A stretch of DNA of 64,000 bases from Pomphorhynchus laevis (lineage: Eukaryota; Acanthocephala; Palaeacanthocephala; Echinorhynchida; Pomphorhynchidae): positions 1 to 64,000 of the forward strand of contig WNNJ02001418.1 of NCBI GenBank assembly GCA_012934845.2, read 5' to 3'. The notes under the pieces were generated by a model. It made no database searches. It was not told the origin of the DNA and saw nothing but the letters and a program-made list of their open reading frames with translations. Numbering within the stretch: the stretch's first letter is position 1; the number at the start of each line of letters is the position of its first letter. Shown here one piece after another: positions 1-12,659 of this stretch. Made by a program: the position numbers and the translations under genes.

Positions 1-39
1 TTATATATATTTATATATATAAATTGTGCAACGACAATT

Positions 40-345
40 CAGCAACAACCTCTGCCTAGTGTTTAAGGATGGTCCGCACAGCAATTCGATCTGGTAAAGA
101 GCGTAAGCCTCAGTCAATTAAGCAAAGTGTCGGAAACGCCTTTATTCACAATGTCACACAGGCAACCGAAACGACCAGTGTGTACCTCATTCTACTGATG
201 AGTGTTGCCGGGTACTCATCATTTCGATGCTGAAGTGGTCGTCTAGAAGTGACATGGTGATTGAAAGTCGTGAATCGAAGTCCAGTCTATCAAGCAACAC
301 CATTTAGTATAAATGCCGTATTTCGTAAGAAATACTGGACCGTTG
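40..345. other. GC-richer island with nested inverted repeats
   Basis: This stretch is visibly less AT-rich than everything around it and is bounded by TA dinucleotide runs. It contains nested complementary arms: GGCAAC (161-166) with GTTGCC (204-209), ACGACCA (171-177) with TGGTCGT further on (about 236-242), and GTACC (182-186) with GGTAC (211-215). A GAAAC lies at 168-172 and a CTGATGA at 195-201, the two conserved boxes of a hammerhead, but in permuted order. No open frame or known gene was recognised. It is probably a remnant of a mobile element. Confidence 0.35.
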
Positions 346-1027
346 TATATATATATATATTGGTAAGCGATAAACTTCGGGAATTATATATCTAGTTGTT
401 TAGTTGGGTTATTGCAAAACATGTATGAGTTTTAGCATATCATATACACAGATTTTACTTGTTAATACACAGATTTTACTTTCGGTTTTACTTACTTTTC
501 CAATCATTTCATATTCTGCTAGCAATAATTCATCATCATTAACAGCTCCTGAATTAGTAGCTGAAACAATAATATAATAATATTTTTATTTAAATGTTGA
601 AAATTACATTTACAGCTAAATTGAATCGAGTTTCTCTAAATATAAAGAGCACATTCATAAGCAAAAAATAAAAATCTAGAATTATATTTAAAAATAATAA
701 CATCAATTTAAAAATAATAAATTGGCAGAGACAGAATATTTTATATATTCAAAGTATATCATCCGGTATATTACTATCGAATTTATAGATAAAAAGAAAT
801 TTTAAAATTTTATTATGTCCATACACTATAATTTACTGGGTATTTATAATTTAATAAACATTTTAGAAAGCGATAGCAATTAAAACTTCAAAATATTACA
901 AAGCGCAGCTAAAGCACTTCAAATCAGAACACTTAAATGAAGAATATTTCTTATTTTGTGTTTATAAATATACAATAATTTTGTAAATTCGTAAACAATA
1001 ATTTTGTAGATTCGCCCATTCTGATAT

Positions 1028-1953
1028 CATCATTTTTTTCTTACTTTAGAAATTTTTAGCAGCAAAATATACAAATGTATTTATTTATATTTATTATAAA
1101 TATCTATTTATCTTTATTTTTAATTTATATATGGTATAAAGTACGTAGAATCTGTTAGCTGATCTGATTTGTTATACTAACAAGTTATTATTGACATGTG
1201 GACTTCGTTTTATCTGTGATAGAACCTCTGTCGGAAATACTGATACGATGTATTCTTGATACGACATTATTTTTCTGTTTATTTTCAATCAAGTTTGATG
1301 ATTTCTTTTCTATTTTATATAATAAAGAAGTATAAATAAACAAAATATTATTAAAATGTTAAATTTACAATATATAAATCGACAACATATTATCAAAAAT
1401 GAATTTAAACTTTTAAGTTTAAATATAATATTATATTTATATATAATAATATTATATTTATATATATTATATAAAGTTATTATATTTATATAATAACATA
1501 TAATATTATAAAGATAATATTATATAATATAAAGATAATATATAATTATTAAAGAAAATTTTATTTGATATTTCGCTAACTTCTGTTAGCATCTTCAGAA
1601 AAGCACTAATTTTCTCAAGATGCTAAAATTCATCCCATCTTTGATCCAGCTCCAATAATTCTTTATCAATAATGGATAATTATCAACTATTTAAAAATGT
1701 ACGTGAATAATTATATTATATGGTAAGCAAAATATTTAATTTTAGCAAATAATGAAACTATTATAAAATAGGTTTATTATAATATTGAAATTGCAATAAT
1801 TAATAAATAATTATTTATTATTTATTTATTATTTAATTTTTAATTGATAAATCGTATAAAATATATCGACTCAGTTAGCTGATCTGATTCATTAATTTAG
1901 CTGGAAGTGATTGGCAAATACATTTAGCTGTATAGTAAATGTCAAAAAGTAAA
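1028..1953. repeat. Direct duplication, copy 1 (partner 7724-8654)
   Basis: About 0.93 kb here is closely matched in the same orientation at 7724-8654, including a run of ATATTA-type low-complexity sequence and a palindromic family A element near 1555-1670. In this copy one arm of that palindrome is missing, whereas copy 2 keeps both arms. Similarity is high but not perfect, with several indels in the first 250 bases. No coding sequence is visible in it. Confidence 0.8.
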
Positions 1954-1974
1954 TCGTAAATTAAACTTTATGAA

Positions 1975-2169
1975 ATATTAATTGTATAAAATCTTATAAT
2001 TATTTATTATTTATCTTTATTTTTATTTAAATATCGTATAAAATGCGTCGACTCAGTTATCTGATTTGTTCTACTGATAAGTTATTATTGACATGTGGAC
2101 CTTGTTACCCGGTAATATAACCTATCTCAGAGATACTGAAACTATGTATTCTTGATACGACATTATTTT
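1975..2169. repeat. 195-bp direct repeat (partner 13706-13900)
   Basis: This block is essentially identical to 13706-13900 in the same orientation. It forms the left part of a family B unit (motifs such as GACTCAGTTATCTGATTTG and TTATTGACATGTGGAC). The near identity over 11.7 kb of distance suggests recent dispersal or gene conversion between family B copies. Confidence 0.8.
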
Positions 2170-2330
2170 ACTGTTTATTTTCAATCAAGTTTGATGATTT
2201 CTTTTCTATTTTATATAATAAAGAAGAATAAATAAACAAAATATTATTAAAATATTAAATTTACAATATATATAAATCGACAACATATTATCAAAAATGA
2301 ATTTAAACTGTTAAGTGAAACATTTCTATA

Positions 2331-3060
2331 GATGGATAATAAATAATATACTTTGGATTAGAATAACATGCATTAGATAATCTAATTCATCAGTGGAAAT
2401 ACGACATTAGCATGTATTTGGGCCAGCTGCTATGTTGGGTCGAGGAATAAGTGCCAAAACATGATAATATAGCCTACCGATAACTTATATTCATTATTCG
2501 AATACATCGTTTATTATTTATTAGTCAATTCATAAACATTGATTTTTATATCGCATTGACATTTTATGGAAAATTTTTATGGACGGATAATATATAATAT
2601 ACTTTGGATTAGAATAAGATACTAAATAATCAAATTTTATCAGAATAAATACGTTATTAGCATAATTTCATCAGAGAAAATACGTCATTAGCGCGTATTT
2701 GGCACCGCTGCTATGCTGTGTCAAGTAATAAAGGCTGAAAGCTGGTAACATGGCAGTTCCTCCTTATGACCTATAATCCCTATTCTTATACATTGTTTGT
2801 TATTTATTATTCAATTTGTAAAATTTGATATTTATTTAATTTTAATAATAAATTAAATCATTATATAAATATTAATTGTATAAAATCTAATATAATTATT
2901 TTATATTTATAATTATTTATCTTTATTTTTAAATTATATATTGTATAAAGTATAATATACGTAGGCTCAATTAGCTGATCTGATTAATATTTTGTGAGAT
3001 ATATTAATCCATATATTAAATTAAATATATGAATATAATTTTAATCTATAATTAATTTTA
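2331..3060 (+). repeat. Family B dispersed repeat, two copies
   Basis: Two successive copies of a high-copy AT-rich repeat. Landmarks in order are ATGGATAATAAATAATATAC, CATCAGnGnAAATACGTCATTAGC, a GGnnCnGCTGCTATG box, a GAAAnCTGnTAACATAGCAG-like box, a CTGATGACC box, then TTATTAGTCAATTC and an AT-rich tail ending near GACTCAGTTAGCTGATCTGA. The same order recurs about a dozen times in the window on both strands. No open reading frame is present, so it is non-autonomous. The class (MITE, SINE or retrozyme-like) is unresolved. Confidence 0.65.
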
Positions 3061-3100
3061 TATATTCAAAGTATATCATCCGGTATATTACTATCGAATT

Positions 3101-3282
3101 TACAACTATATAATTACAATTATATAATTTTATAATTATTATATTAAAATCGATCATACTATAAATTAGAATGAATGGAGACACCACAAAAAGAAAATAA
3201 ATTTATTTGAATATTAATTAAAACATTTTGTTGTTTTTTCAAGTTACTAAAATTTTCGAATTCTCTATTTATTCAACTTAAG
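3101..3282. repeat. 182-bp direct repeat (partner 6843-7025)
   Basis: The block is repeated at 6843-7025 in the same orientation with about two differences. The 45 bases just upstream (about 3057-3100) also match 733-777, so this is a mosaic of duplicated pieces. It contains no recognisable gene. Confidence 0.85.
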
Positions 3283-3809
3283 AACGTAATTGTACAAATG
3301 TTGGTATTTAATATCAGAATGAAATATTATTTTTCAGAAATGTTTATTCATTACATACTAATTGTATTGGAATTGTGATTAAATTTATTTTTATCTTGTC
3401 AATTTAAAGTGATCATAAGTATAAGTCATCATACAACTCAAATTTTAATTTTTAGCTCTGAAGAAGCGGTAGGAGTAAATCTAGTTTAATAACAGATTAT
3501 AAGATTAATTATAGAATATAAGAAAATTCAAGATTTAGTAATATAACTAATATAAGATTATATCATACTATTTAGTGTATCCATTAAATAGTAACTTTTC
3601 ACTTCATTTAGAAAACTTTAAATTTTAAACTTTTAATTTAGACAAATGAAAGAGTGTTCAAAATGAACACTTTTTTGAATATTATTTTTCAGAAATGTTT
3701 ATTCATTACATTACTAATTGTATTTGAATTGTGATAAAAAATCAAATTAACTTTTTAAAACTTGAAAGTTAATTTAATTCACAATCACAATTAGTTTTAA
3801 ATACTTGAT

Positions 3810-6310
3810 AATAAATTATTGGAACTTGATCAAAGAAAGATGGACAATTTTATTTGATATTTCGCTATCCTCGGTTAGCATATTCAGAAAATTACAATTT
3901 ATTAATTACAATTTATCTTCAGAAAATTACTAATTTTGTAATTTTATGAAGATGCTAACAGAAGTTAGTAAAATATCAATGAAAATTTCCTTCTTTCTTT
4001 GATCCAGCTCCAATAATTCTTTATCAATAATGGATCAAGTATTTAAAACTAATTGTGATTATCAATCAAAGAATTTCTCTTTCCTTTGATCCAGTTCCAA
4101 TAATTCTGAATGTTCAATTCAGAATTATTTATTTATTCTGAATGAATAATTCTGACTGTTTTTATGTTTTATTGTGTTTCTTATAGATGCTTGAATAAAT
4201 TATACAAATAAATTATACAAACAATGATTTTAAAATAATTTGTACAATATTTTTAAAATATACAATTCTATTATATTAATATATTAAATCATATTTATTT
4301 ATAATTTTATAAATATTATAAAGAATTAGTACAGCTTAATCAAAAAATTATTGGAGCTGGATCAAAGAAAGAAGGAAAATTTTATTTGATATTTCGCTAA
4401 CTTCTGTTAGCATCTTCAGAAAATTACAATGTAATTTTTAATCATAAAATATGATTTTATGTTTTTAAATGTAAAATAAAACAATGATTTTAAAATAATT
4501 TGTACAATATTTTTAAAATATACAATTCTATTATATTAATATATTAAATCATATTTATTTATAATTTTATAAATATTATAAAGAATTATTGGAGCTTGAT
4601 CAAAAAATTATTGAAGCTGGATCAAAGAAAGACGGATAATGTTCATTTGATATTTCAAAATTAGTAATTTTCTGAAGATAAATTGTAATTAATAAATTGT
4701 AATTTTTTGAAGATGCTAACAGAAGTTAGCGAAATATCAAATAAAATTTTCCTTCTTTCTTTGATCCAGCTCCAATAATTCTTTGATCAAGCTCCAATAA
4801 TTCTTTATAATATTTATAAAATTATAAATAAATATGATTTAATATATTAATATAATAGAATTGTATATTTTAAAAATATTGTACAAATTATTTTAAAATC
4901 ATTGTTTGTATAATTTATTTGTATAGTTTTATGGTATATACTTGTCTATATTATAATATCTAGATAAATTATAGTCTATAAGCAATCAGCAATATCAATG
5001 TCTTTGGAAATTTATTTTAAATTTAAAAGAATTTCCGGATACTCATAGAGTCAGGAAGCATATAATTGCAATTTAAAAAGTCATTAAATTTTTTAAGGTC
5101 AACGTAAACACACATTAAAAAAGCGTATTGGGGAACTTGTGATGCACGGATTGCATGGTATTTCGGGGAAGATGTTATCGCAAATGAACAACGATTACTA
5201 ATCTAGACACTATTACAAAATTGTAATTTTCTGAAGATGCTAACAGAAGTTGGCGAAATATCAAATAAAATTTTCTTCTTTTTTTGATTCAGCTCCAATA
5301 ATTTTTTATCTTTTTAAATAGTTGATAATGATCCATTATTGATAAAGAATTATTGGAACTGGATCAAATGAAAGAGAAATTCTTTTATTGATATTTTGCT
5401 AACTTCTGCTTAGCATCTTCAAAAAATTACCTTCAGAAAATTAAGGTAATTTTCTGAAGATGCTAACCGACGTTAGAGAATTATCAATAAAAAAATCCTC
5501 TTTTCTTTGATCCAGTTCAATAATACTTTATTTACGTACAATTAAAAACTACAGTACGCGTTATATTAACAAGTAATAAACGAAAATAAGTTACTAAATA
5601 TAAAGATATTTAGTGTGTATTGAAATGTTTAATAAGCTAGATACCTCAGTATCCCAATAAAGTTGAAATTCTTTAAATGAAGGTGCAGTAAAATTAGCCA
5701 GTTCAAATTGCAGGTCAGTTTTTTTAACTCTTCAACGCGAAATATGTTACGACAGGAAGATATTATGGCAATCTAAAATATTCCAAAGCGAATACATCTA
5801 AGAGATTATGCCTTTTAGAGTATTAAGTTGAAGTATCGCTTAAAACAAAATATAAAATTAGTGCTGGAATACTTAATAAATTTATTAAAATACATCCGCT
5901 TGATAAAATCATTTCATTATCATTTTTGTCTGATAAGGAAATTAAACGCAAATCCCTTTAGTATTTTTAATCTATGAGGTATATAAGCATATCGCATCAA
6001 TTAATATTCAATATTTTGATAGCAAATTAGAACAAATAATTGGAATTATTTTAAAAAGTAATATAATTAGATATAATATTTATATAAAATTATAAGTAAA
6101 TATGATTTAATATTTTCAGAAAAAGGAATATACATATTTTATTTTAAATAGTTGATAATAATCCATTATTGATAAAGAAATTATTGGAGCCGGATCAAAG
6201 AAAAGGTAATTTTTTTGATATTTCGATAACTTCTGTTATCATCTCCAGAAAATTACTGTAATTTTTTGAAGATGCTAACGAAAGTTAGCGAAATATCAAA
6301 TAATTTCCTC
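3810..6310. repeat. Cluster of palindromic family A elements
   Basis: A foldback element recurs here: an arm reading AGCTGGATCAAAGAAAG, then GATATTTCGCTAACTTC, then TGTTAGCATCTTCAGAAAA, followed by the reverse complement of the whole arm. Copies or half-copies lie near 3815-4030, 4350-4440, 4600-4800, 5215-5310, 5350-5530 and 6175-6305. More occur at 1555-1670, 7600-7672, 8237-8370 and 45848-46010. Each is 100-200 bp, can fold nearly end to end, and has no coding capacity. This fits a palindromic MITE-like element. Confidence 0.75.
4476..4925. repeat. Long inverted repeat, about 450 bp foldback
   Basis: The left arm (about 4476-4680) contains AAATAATTTGTACAATA followed by TATTAAATCATATTTATT and the family A arm. 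The right arm (about 4700-4925) is its near-perfect reverse complement in reversed order. A further copy of the left arm lies at 4208-4435. The structure appears to be a family A palindrome that has captured flanking DNA in both arms. Confidence 0.75.
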
Positions 6311-6842
6311 TTCAGCATATCGCTTCAATTAATATTCAATATTTTGATAGCAAATTAGAACATCATTAATAACTATAAAAATAATTATAAAATAATTATA
6401 AAAATATAAAAACTGATAATTTTAAAAATGATTCCGATATGATATAAAACTATTAAAAATGATTTCGTATTTATTTTACTGGTAAAATGGCATATTATCT
6501 ACACATTACATTGACAATAACCTGCTGATGTTTTCCCGTCTTATAGAATTACTCGTCTACATATTACAATCTCTAAAGTAATTTCGATTTGTAGCCATTC
6601 AACTTCCTATTCTAATATCGTTAATTCCTTTGATTACTATATTTCGTTACAACCAAAATCCAACAACATCTTGGTTATTGCAGTCGAAATTATTGTTCAT
6701 TCAGTTTTCATTATATATAATAATGTGTGTATACGTATGCATTTAATTTGATGTATTTAGCATTGTGTGTGTATTAGATAAATTTATATTCAATTAATAG
6801 AAATAATCAAGTAATCAGGTTAAACATCAGTTAAAATTCTTT

Positions 6843-7025
6843 TACAACTATATAATTACAATTATATAATTTTATAATTATTATATTTAAATCGATCATA
6901 CTATAAATTAGAATGAATGGAGACACCACAAAAAGAAAATAAATTTATTTGAATATTAATTAAAACATTTTGTTGTTTTTTCAAGTTACTAAAATTTTCG
7001 AATTCTCCTATTTATTCAACTTAAG
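6843..7025. repeat. 183-bp direct repeat (partner 3101-3282)
   Basis: Same orientation and nearly the same sequence as 3101-3282, with one extra C in the CTCCTATTT region. It is followed immediately by a 63-bp tandem repeat. No gene is visible. Confidence 0.85.
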
Positions 7026-7027
7026 CT

Positions 7028-7190
7028 CATTTTGTTAAATATCAATTTAACTGATTTTAAAATATCAGTTAACTGATATCAGTTTTAACCGATTTTGTTA
7101 AATATCAATGTAACTGATTTTGAAATATCAGTTAACTGATATCAGTTTTAACTGATTTTGTTAAATATCAATTTAAATAATTTTAAAATT
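7028..7190. repeat. 63-bp tandem repeat, about 2.5 units
   Basis: The unit starts TTTTGTTAAATATCAAT and contains the palindromic ATCAGTTAACTGATATCAG box. Two full units and a truncated third are present, with a few substitutions between them. Confidence 0.85.
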
Positions 7191-7723
7191 ATAAAACAAA
7201 ATTATTCCTACATGTGCGATTAATTGAATCAACATTCTTTTAGCTTAACGGTCTGGATATGATACAGTACAAACTTTCCAGTAAAGGTTGTACAATATCA
7301 AATTGTACCACTTAAACAATTAGTGCAAAAATTTACAGTTCTCTGTGTAAAGCCATAATCAGAAATAGAAGTAATATTTTATTGCGTGCTGTAGAGATAT
7401 AAATATTTTATAAGCATCTAAAATTTACATTTGCTAAATGTCATCATAGATTACATTACATGATAGATTACAATAATTCTTTATTTACGTGCAATTAAAA
7501 ACTACAGTACTCATTACATGTATATAACCACTTAACTCACTAATTCGTTCCTGTAAATTTATAAATAATTCCATCGGATATTTTAAAATTACATCTTCTA
7601 AATATGCTAACAGAGGTTAGCAAAATATCAAATAAAATTTTCCTCCCATCTTTGATCCAGTTCTAATAATTCTTATCACAATTAGTATGTAATTATAACA
7701 AATTAACGCACTTTAAGATATTT

Positions 7724-8654
7724 CATCATTTTTTCTTACTTTGGAAATTTATTAGCAGCAAAATATACAAATGTATTTAGTTATATTTATTTATAGATAT
7801 TTATTGTATATCTCTATTTATATTTATTTTTAATTTATATATAGTATAAAGTACGTAGAATCTGTTAGCTGATCTGATTTGTTATACTGACAAGATATTG
7901 TTGGCATGTGGACTTCGTTTTACCTGAAATAAACCCTCTGTCGGAAATACTGAAACTATGCATTTCAATCAAGTTTGATGATTTCTTTTCTATTTCATAT
8001 AATAAAGAAGTATAAATAAACAAAATATTATTAAAATGTTAAATTTACAATATATAAATCGACAACATATTATCAAAAATGAATTTAAACTTTTAAGTTT
8101 AAATATAATATTATATTTATATATAATAATATTATATTTATATATATTATATAAAGTTATTATATTTATATAATAACATATAATATTATAAAGATAATAT
8201 TATATAATATAAAGATAATATATAATTATTAAAGAAAATTTTATTTGATATTTCGCTAACTTCTGTTAGCATCTTCAGAAAAGCACTAATTTTCTCAAGA
8301 TGCTAACAGAAGTTAGCGAAATATCAAATAAAAATTCTTCCCATCTTTGATCCAGCTCCAATAATTCTTTATCAATAATGGATCATTATCAACTATTTAA
8401 AAATGTACGTAAATAATTATATTATATGGTAAGCAAAATATTTAATTTTAGCAAATAATGAAACTATCATAAAATAGGTTTATTATAATATTGAAATTGC
8501 AATAATTAATAAATAATTATTTATTATTTATTTATTATTTAATTTTTAATTGATAAATCGTATAAAATATATCGACTCAGTTAGCTGATCTGATTCATTA
8601 ATTTAGCTGGAAGTGATTGGCAAACTCAGCTGATAGTAAATGTCAAAAAGTAAC
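7724..8654. repeat. Direct duplication, copy 2 (partner 1028-1953)
   Basis: Second copy of the 0.93-kb block. It retains a complete palindromic family A element at about 8237-8370 with both arms intact, unlike copy 1. A short segment between the CTGAAACTATGCATT box and the CAATCAAGTTTGATG box is deleted relative to copy 1. Confidence 0.8.
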
Positions 8655-10125
8655 CAGCATCAAAATATTTTTCACAATCAAGTCTATAGTGCAATAAGAT
8701 TAATTATTGCACATTTAAATAATAAACTATCAATTTGTGAATGGTTTTAGGGCCAAACCCAGCCAAAAAACGTTAAAAACGTTTAAGATTTTGTTATCAA
8801 TATTTCTTCCACCAATTGTGGACATCGTCAGGATAAATTGTAGGAACTTTAATAACCAATACTTTTTTAACGTCAATTATAAGATAAACTATCAATTATA
8901 AGATAATTAGCTAGAATAGATGTAAATAAATTATAAGTTATATAATTTAGTACTTACGCTATGTAGTGATTATGCCAATTAAATGTCGAAACGTGCTTTA
9001 TTCTAATTTTCAAATGTTTTCAATAAGTGATATGACTTCGATTAATTTGACTAGCTAGTTAGTTGACTTTTGTCACCTACCAATTTCGTTAATGAAAATA
9101 TCTTGACATGGGCTGCTAGAAGAAATATTTAAAACATTTCATCTTTAACATTTCCTTGTTGATAATCACATGTAACAATAAAAAATAACACGTAAATGCA
9201 ATTTTAATTTATTCTAAATGAAAGAATTGTGATATATTTTGCAAATCCAGATGGTGGCAGAGTACTTACCAGTTCTTTACAAAATATCTTAACTATTTGT
9301 GTTCTAATTACAATGAGGTTCAACGGTTTAAAATATTATTATAAATGCAGCTAATTTGATATTAAAAAGACAGTATTCGTCAGCCGAATAAATTAAGGTG
9401 TTGACACTTTATGAACTTATGATGATATCATTATGTACTCACGTATACATCAATTGTCAAAGATAATTTTATAGTATTCGGCACTCAACTGTCGAAAATC
9501 ACTGTAATATTTAATAATCACTCATGAAGATATTTCAATCGTCTGTTTCAGTCACTATCTGTCTCTGTTGTGTATTTCATTACACAACAAACTTTCGATT
9601 ACCATAAATGTTTTGTTAAACATCCGTAGTATTTTTATCGTACAGCATGCAGCACCCAAGCAGTTTAGAAGAGACAACAGGAAAGCCACATCATTAATAA
9701 CAGGATTTCTATTTAGAAAGAACAAATCAGTGATACATGTTCTTTGTGTGCAAAACCACGTGTACATATATTGCTTTTAAATTCTTATCTATTCTTAGTG
9801 TTTGTTTCTAAACAGCTTTCCACATATGATAGATGCTACTTTCAATTTAGTTCTTATAGTAGAAGTTAGCTGCTGATGGTCTACATCAGAGAATAAATTG
9901 ACTTATCAGGGCTTATTCTGTAAATAATGACCAAACATTTTCAAAATTGTAACACAACAGCTAAAATTACGATCGCAAAAAATACGTCCAGATGAAAAAT
10001 ATATCGTATTATTTTTAAACTGACGAATGAAGGAAATCGTCTGTAAGCACTTGACACTTATACTTAAATTGATTTTTTAAACGTTTCACCGTTTAAAAAT
10101 GATGCTAATTAAATAATAAATAATT
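8655..10125. other. AT-rich DNA without a recognisable gene
   Basis: Mostly unique AT-rich sequence. The stretch 9555-9780 is somewhat less AT-rich and open for about 70 codons on both strands, but neither translation resembles a family I know and there are no flanking gene signals. I see no RNA gene or clear repeat here. Confidence 0.5.
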
Positions 10126-10129
10126 AAAA

Positions 10130-10960
10130 AATAATGCTAAATAAAATTCAAATGATTAAATAATAACGAATTATAAATAATAAATAATAATAAATAATTT
10201 TTATATAAAATTTTATATAATTAATATTAATAAAGTAATAATTTAAAATTTAAATTTAAAATAAAAATTAATTTTAATGAATTAACTAATAAATAATAAA
10301 CTATGTATAAGGAATAGATATAAAAATCCAAATAGTTAATTTTACTTGACGTATAAGTTGTGACATGTAAATCTAAATAAGTAAACGGGCAGAATTTTTT
10401 AAATTTCACATATATTTTTATGTTTTCGTCATTAAAATTTGAGTGCGATATTGGGGTCAATTGAGCCTACATATTTTAAATGATTAAATAATAAAAAATT
10501 ATAAATAATTATAAATAATAAATAATTGTTAAACAAGATTTTATATAATTTATATTAAATTAAAAATTGAAATTTAAAATAAAATTCAATTCTTATAAAT
10601 TGACTAATAAATAATACACTATGTATAAGGAATAGATATACAAGTCCAACTAGTTAATTTTCCCTGACGTATGAGTTGTGACATGTTAATCTAAATAAGT
10701 AAACGGGCAGATTTTTTTAAATTTCACATATATTTTTGTTTTCGCCATTATAATTTGAGTGCGATATTAGGGTCAATTATCTTAACTAATTAGCTAACTG
10801 AGCCTGCAAATTTTATACAATATATAAATTAAAAATAAATATAAATAATTGTAAATAATAAATAATTATATAAGATTTATACAATTAATATTGATATAAA
10901 GATAGAATTTATAATTAAAATTTAAAATAAAAATCAATTTTTATGAATGAAGTAATACTA
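10130..10960 (-). repeat. Family B related tandem duplication, minus orientation
   Basis: Two successive units of about 330 bp (near 10150-10470 and 10490-10810) share the boxes ACTATGTATAAGGAATAGAT, TAAGTAAACGGGCAGA and TTTGAGTGCGATATT. The ends match family B in the opposite orientation (TAGCTAACTGAGCCT is the complement of the GACTCAGTTAGCT box). A third partial family B copy follows at about 10840-11030. There is no coding sequence. Confidence 0.6.
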
Positions 10961-11029
10961 TACGATGTATAAGAATCAGGAATAGAAGTCACCAGGAGGA
11001 ACTGCTATGTTATCAGCTTTCGTTATCAT

Positions 11030-11200
11030 GTCACGCATGCCACCGATGGCAAGGTTGTGTCTCGACGGATGCTGATGATATGAAAGCGCATAAGTACGAT
11101 TGTATTAATCATACTCATTACTCATTTGTGTCATTGGCTATTGAGACATTTAAATCATTTGTTCGTTGCCCACCAAGTTATTCCAGGATTTGAGAAAAAT
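11030..11200 (+). pseudogene. Retroelement-like coding relic, class unresolved
   Basis: The + strand between a 5' frame (HVTHATDGKVVSRR) and a second frame (MKAHKYDCINHTHYSF then VSLAIETFKSF) reads like a decayed retroelement polyprotein segment. The pattern K-x-x-KY-x-x-I, Y-x-F-x-x-LAIET is one I associate with retroelement ORFs. Base composition is less AT-rich than the surrounding family B repeats. The frames are interrupted. The similarity is recalled rather than searched, so the class is not assigned. Confidence 0.35.
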
Positions 11201-11479
11201 AATTTGGCCGGGTCACCGCGGATCAACGTGCAAGTTTATTTCTCATTAAGTGTCTAAGCGCTATTGTTCAAAGGTAGATCAAGCATGCATGCTGGATACA
11301 GACAGAAGAGATAGTTTACAAAACCGGAGAACAGAGAATTCCTTTTTATGATGACTATATGGAGCCTGTCGAGGTCTAAATCAGCAGCGCATACAGTAAA
11401 TCCAGAAATTCCAATTTTCAATTTAAATGATACAAATCGTATTTAATAAATTGTTAAAAATGTTTATGTTTATACTTAA

Positions 11480-12260
11480 AATTTAAATAAAAATCAATTT
11501 TCATGAATGACCTAATAATATACGATGTATAAGAATAAGGAATAGAATTCATCGAAAGGAACTGCTGTATTATCAGTTTTGACCTCTATTCTTCAATAAT
11601 GTTGTTCCTAAGAAACGAACTGTGCATTTCTGATTACTAATGTCCACTGGGTTATCACCTTATAAATTTATACGTCTGATTTCACAGACCAGATTTTAGA
11701 AATTTTTCGAAAAGTTTTTACTTCGCTGGCTGATATCCCGATTTTGTTATTTATTTAATAGCACAATTTAGAAACATGTTCATATTTATTTATCGTTTAA
11801 TGACTAGTTAGATATATGTCAAAATTTCGATTTCACAAGTATGTAATTTATGTAAGAACACTCGAATCAATCAGTAGGTTCCCGAAAAAGTGTGCATACG
11901 ATAGGTTTGATATTTAGATTTGATTTTAAGGTTCTAGATAGTATTATAATAGTCTATTTATATTAAGTCTCTATTAAAATAAGTAATATATACCTTAATA
12001 TTAAGTTATGTAATATATACTTAATATTCTAATATGAATTGCATTTTATATTAAGAACACTTGAGATCACTTTCGAAGCAATCAACCGAAAAAATTCTCA
12101 TACGATAGGTTTGATCTACAGATTTGATTTTATCATGTTTCGGCCCCTATTCCTCGACCCAACATAGTGGCTGGGCTAAATACATGCTACTGACGTATTT
12201 CCTCTGATGAAGTTTGAATATATAATATTTTATTCTAATATCAAGTATATAAAATATCCA
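11480..12260 (-). repeat. Family B copies in minus orientation
   Basis: The boxes of family B appear in reverse complement: ATACGATGTATAAGAATAAG, GGAACTGCTGTATTATCAG near 11560, and a second set at 12130-12260 (TTTCGGCCCCTATTCCTCGA, ATGCTACTGACGTATTTC). Between them 11600-12100 is AT-rich DNA with short tandem pieces (ATTAAGTTATGTAATATATA) and no gene. Confidence 0.6.
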
Positions 12261-12659
12261 TCAAGTTTAAGATTTTAAGTTTCTAGATAGTATTATAATA
12301 GTCTATTTATATTAAGTTTCTTTATATTATTAAGGTAAGTAAAATAAGTAATATTAAAATATGTAATATATACTTAATATTAAAATATGTAATATATACT
12401 TAATATTCTAATATAAATTGTATTTTATATAAATAAATTGCTCATTATTCGATTCATAGAAATTGGGTTTACAAACAACATCCCCATGTGATCATTAACA
12501 TGAAAAATAATAATTTACTAAGAACTCAATTTTGACTAAGTTAATTAATAGGAAGTTAAAAGAAACACTTTCGAAATAAACACAAAATAAATAATCTTAA
12601 AAATAATTACTCACTAATTTTAAAAGCGATACATTGAAAGCGTTTTGAAAAGAAGAAAA

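Noticed and set aside
220-330. tRNA or tRNA-derived SINE promoter (GTGGTCGTCTAGAAG and GAATCGAAGTCC resemble A and B boxes)
   Set aside because: No cloverleaf could be folded, the box spacing is poor and the matches are partial.
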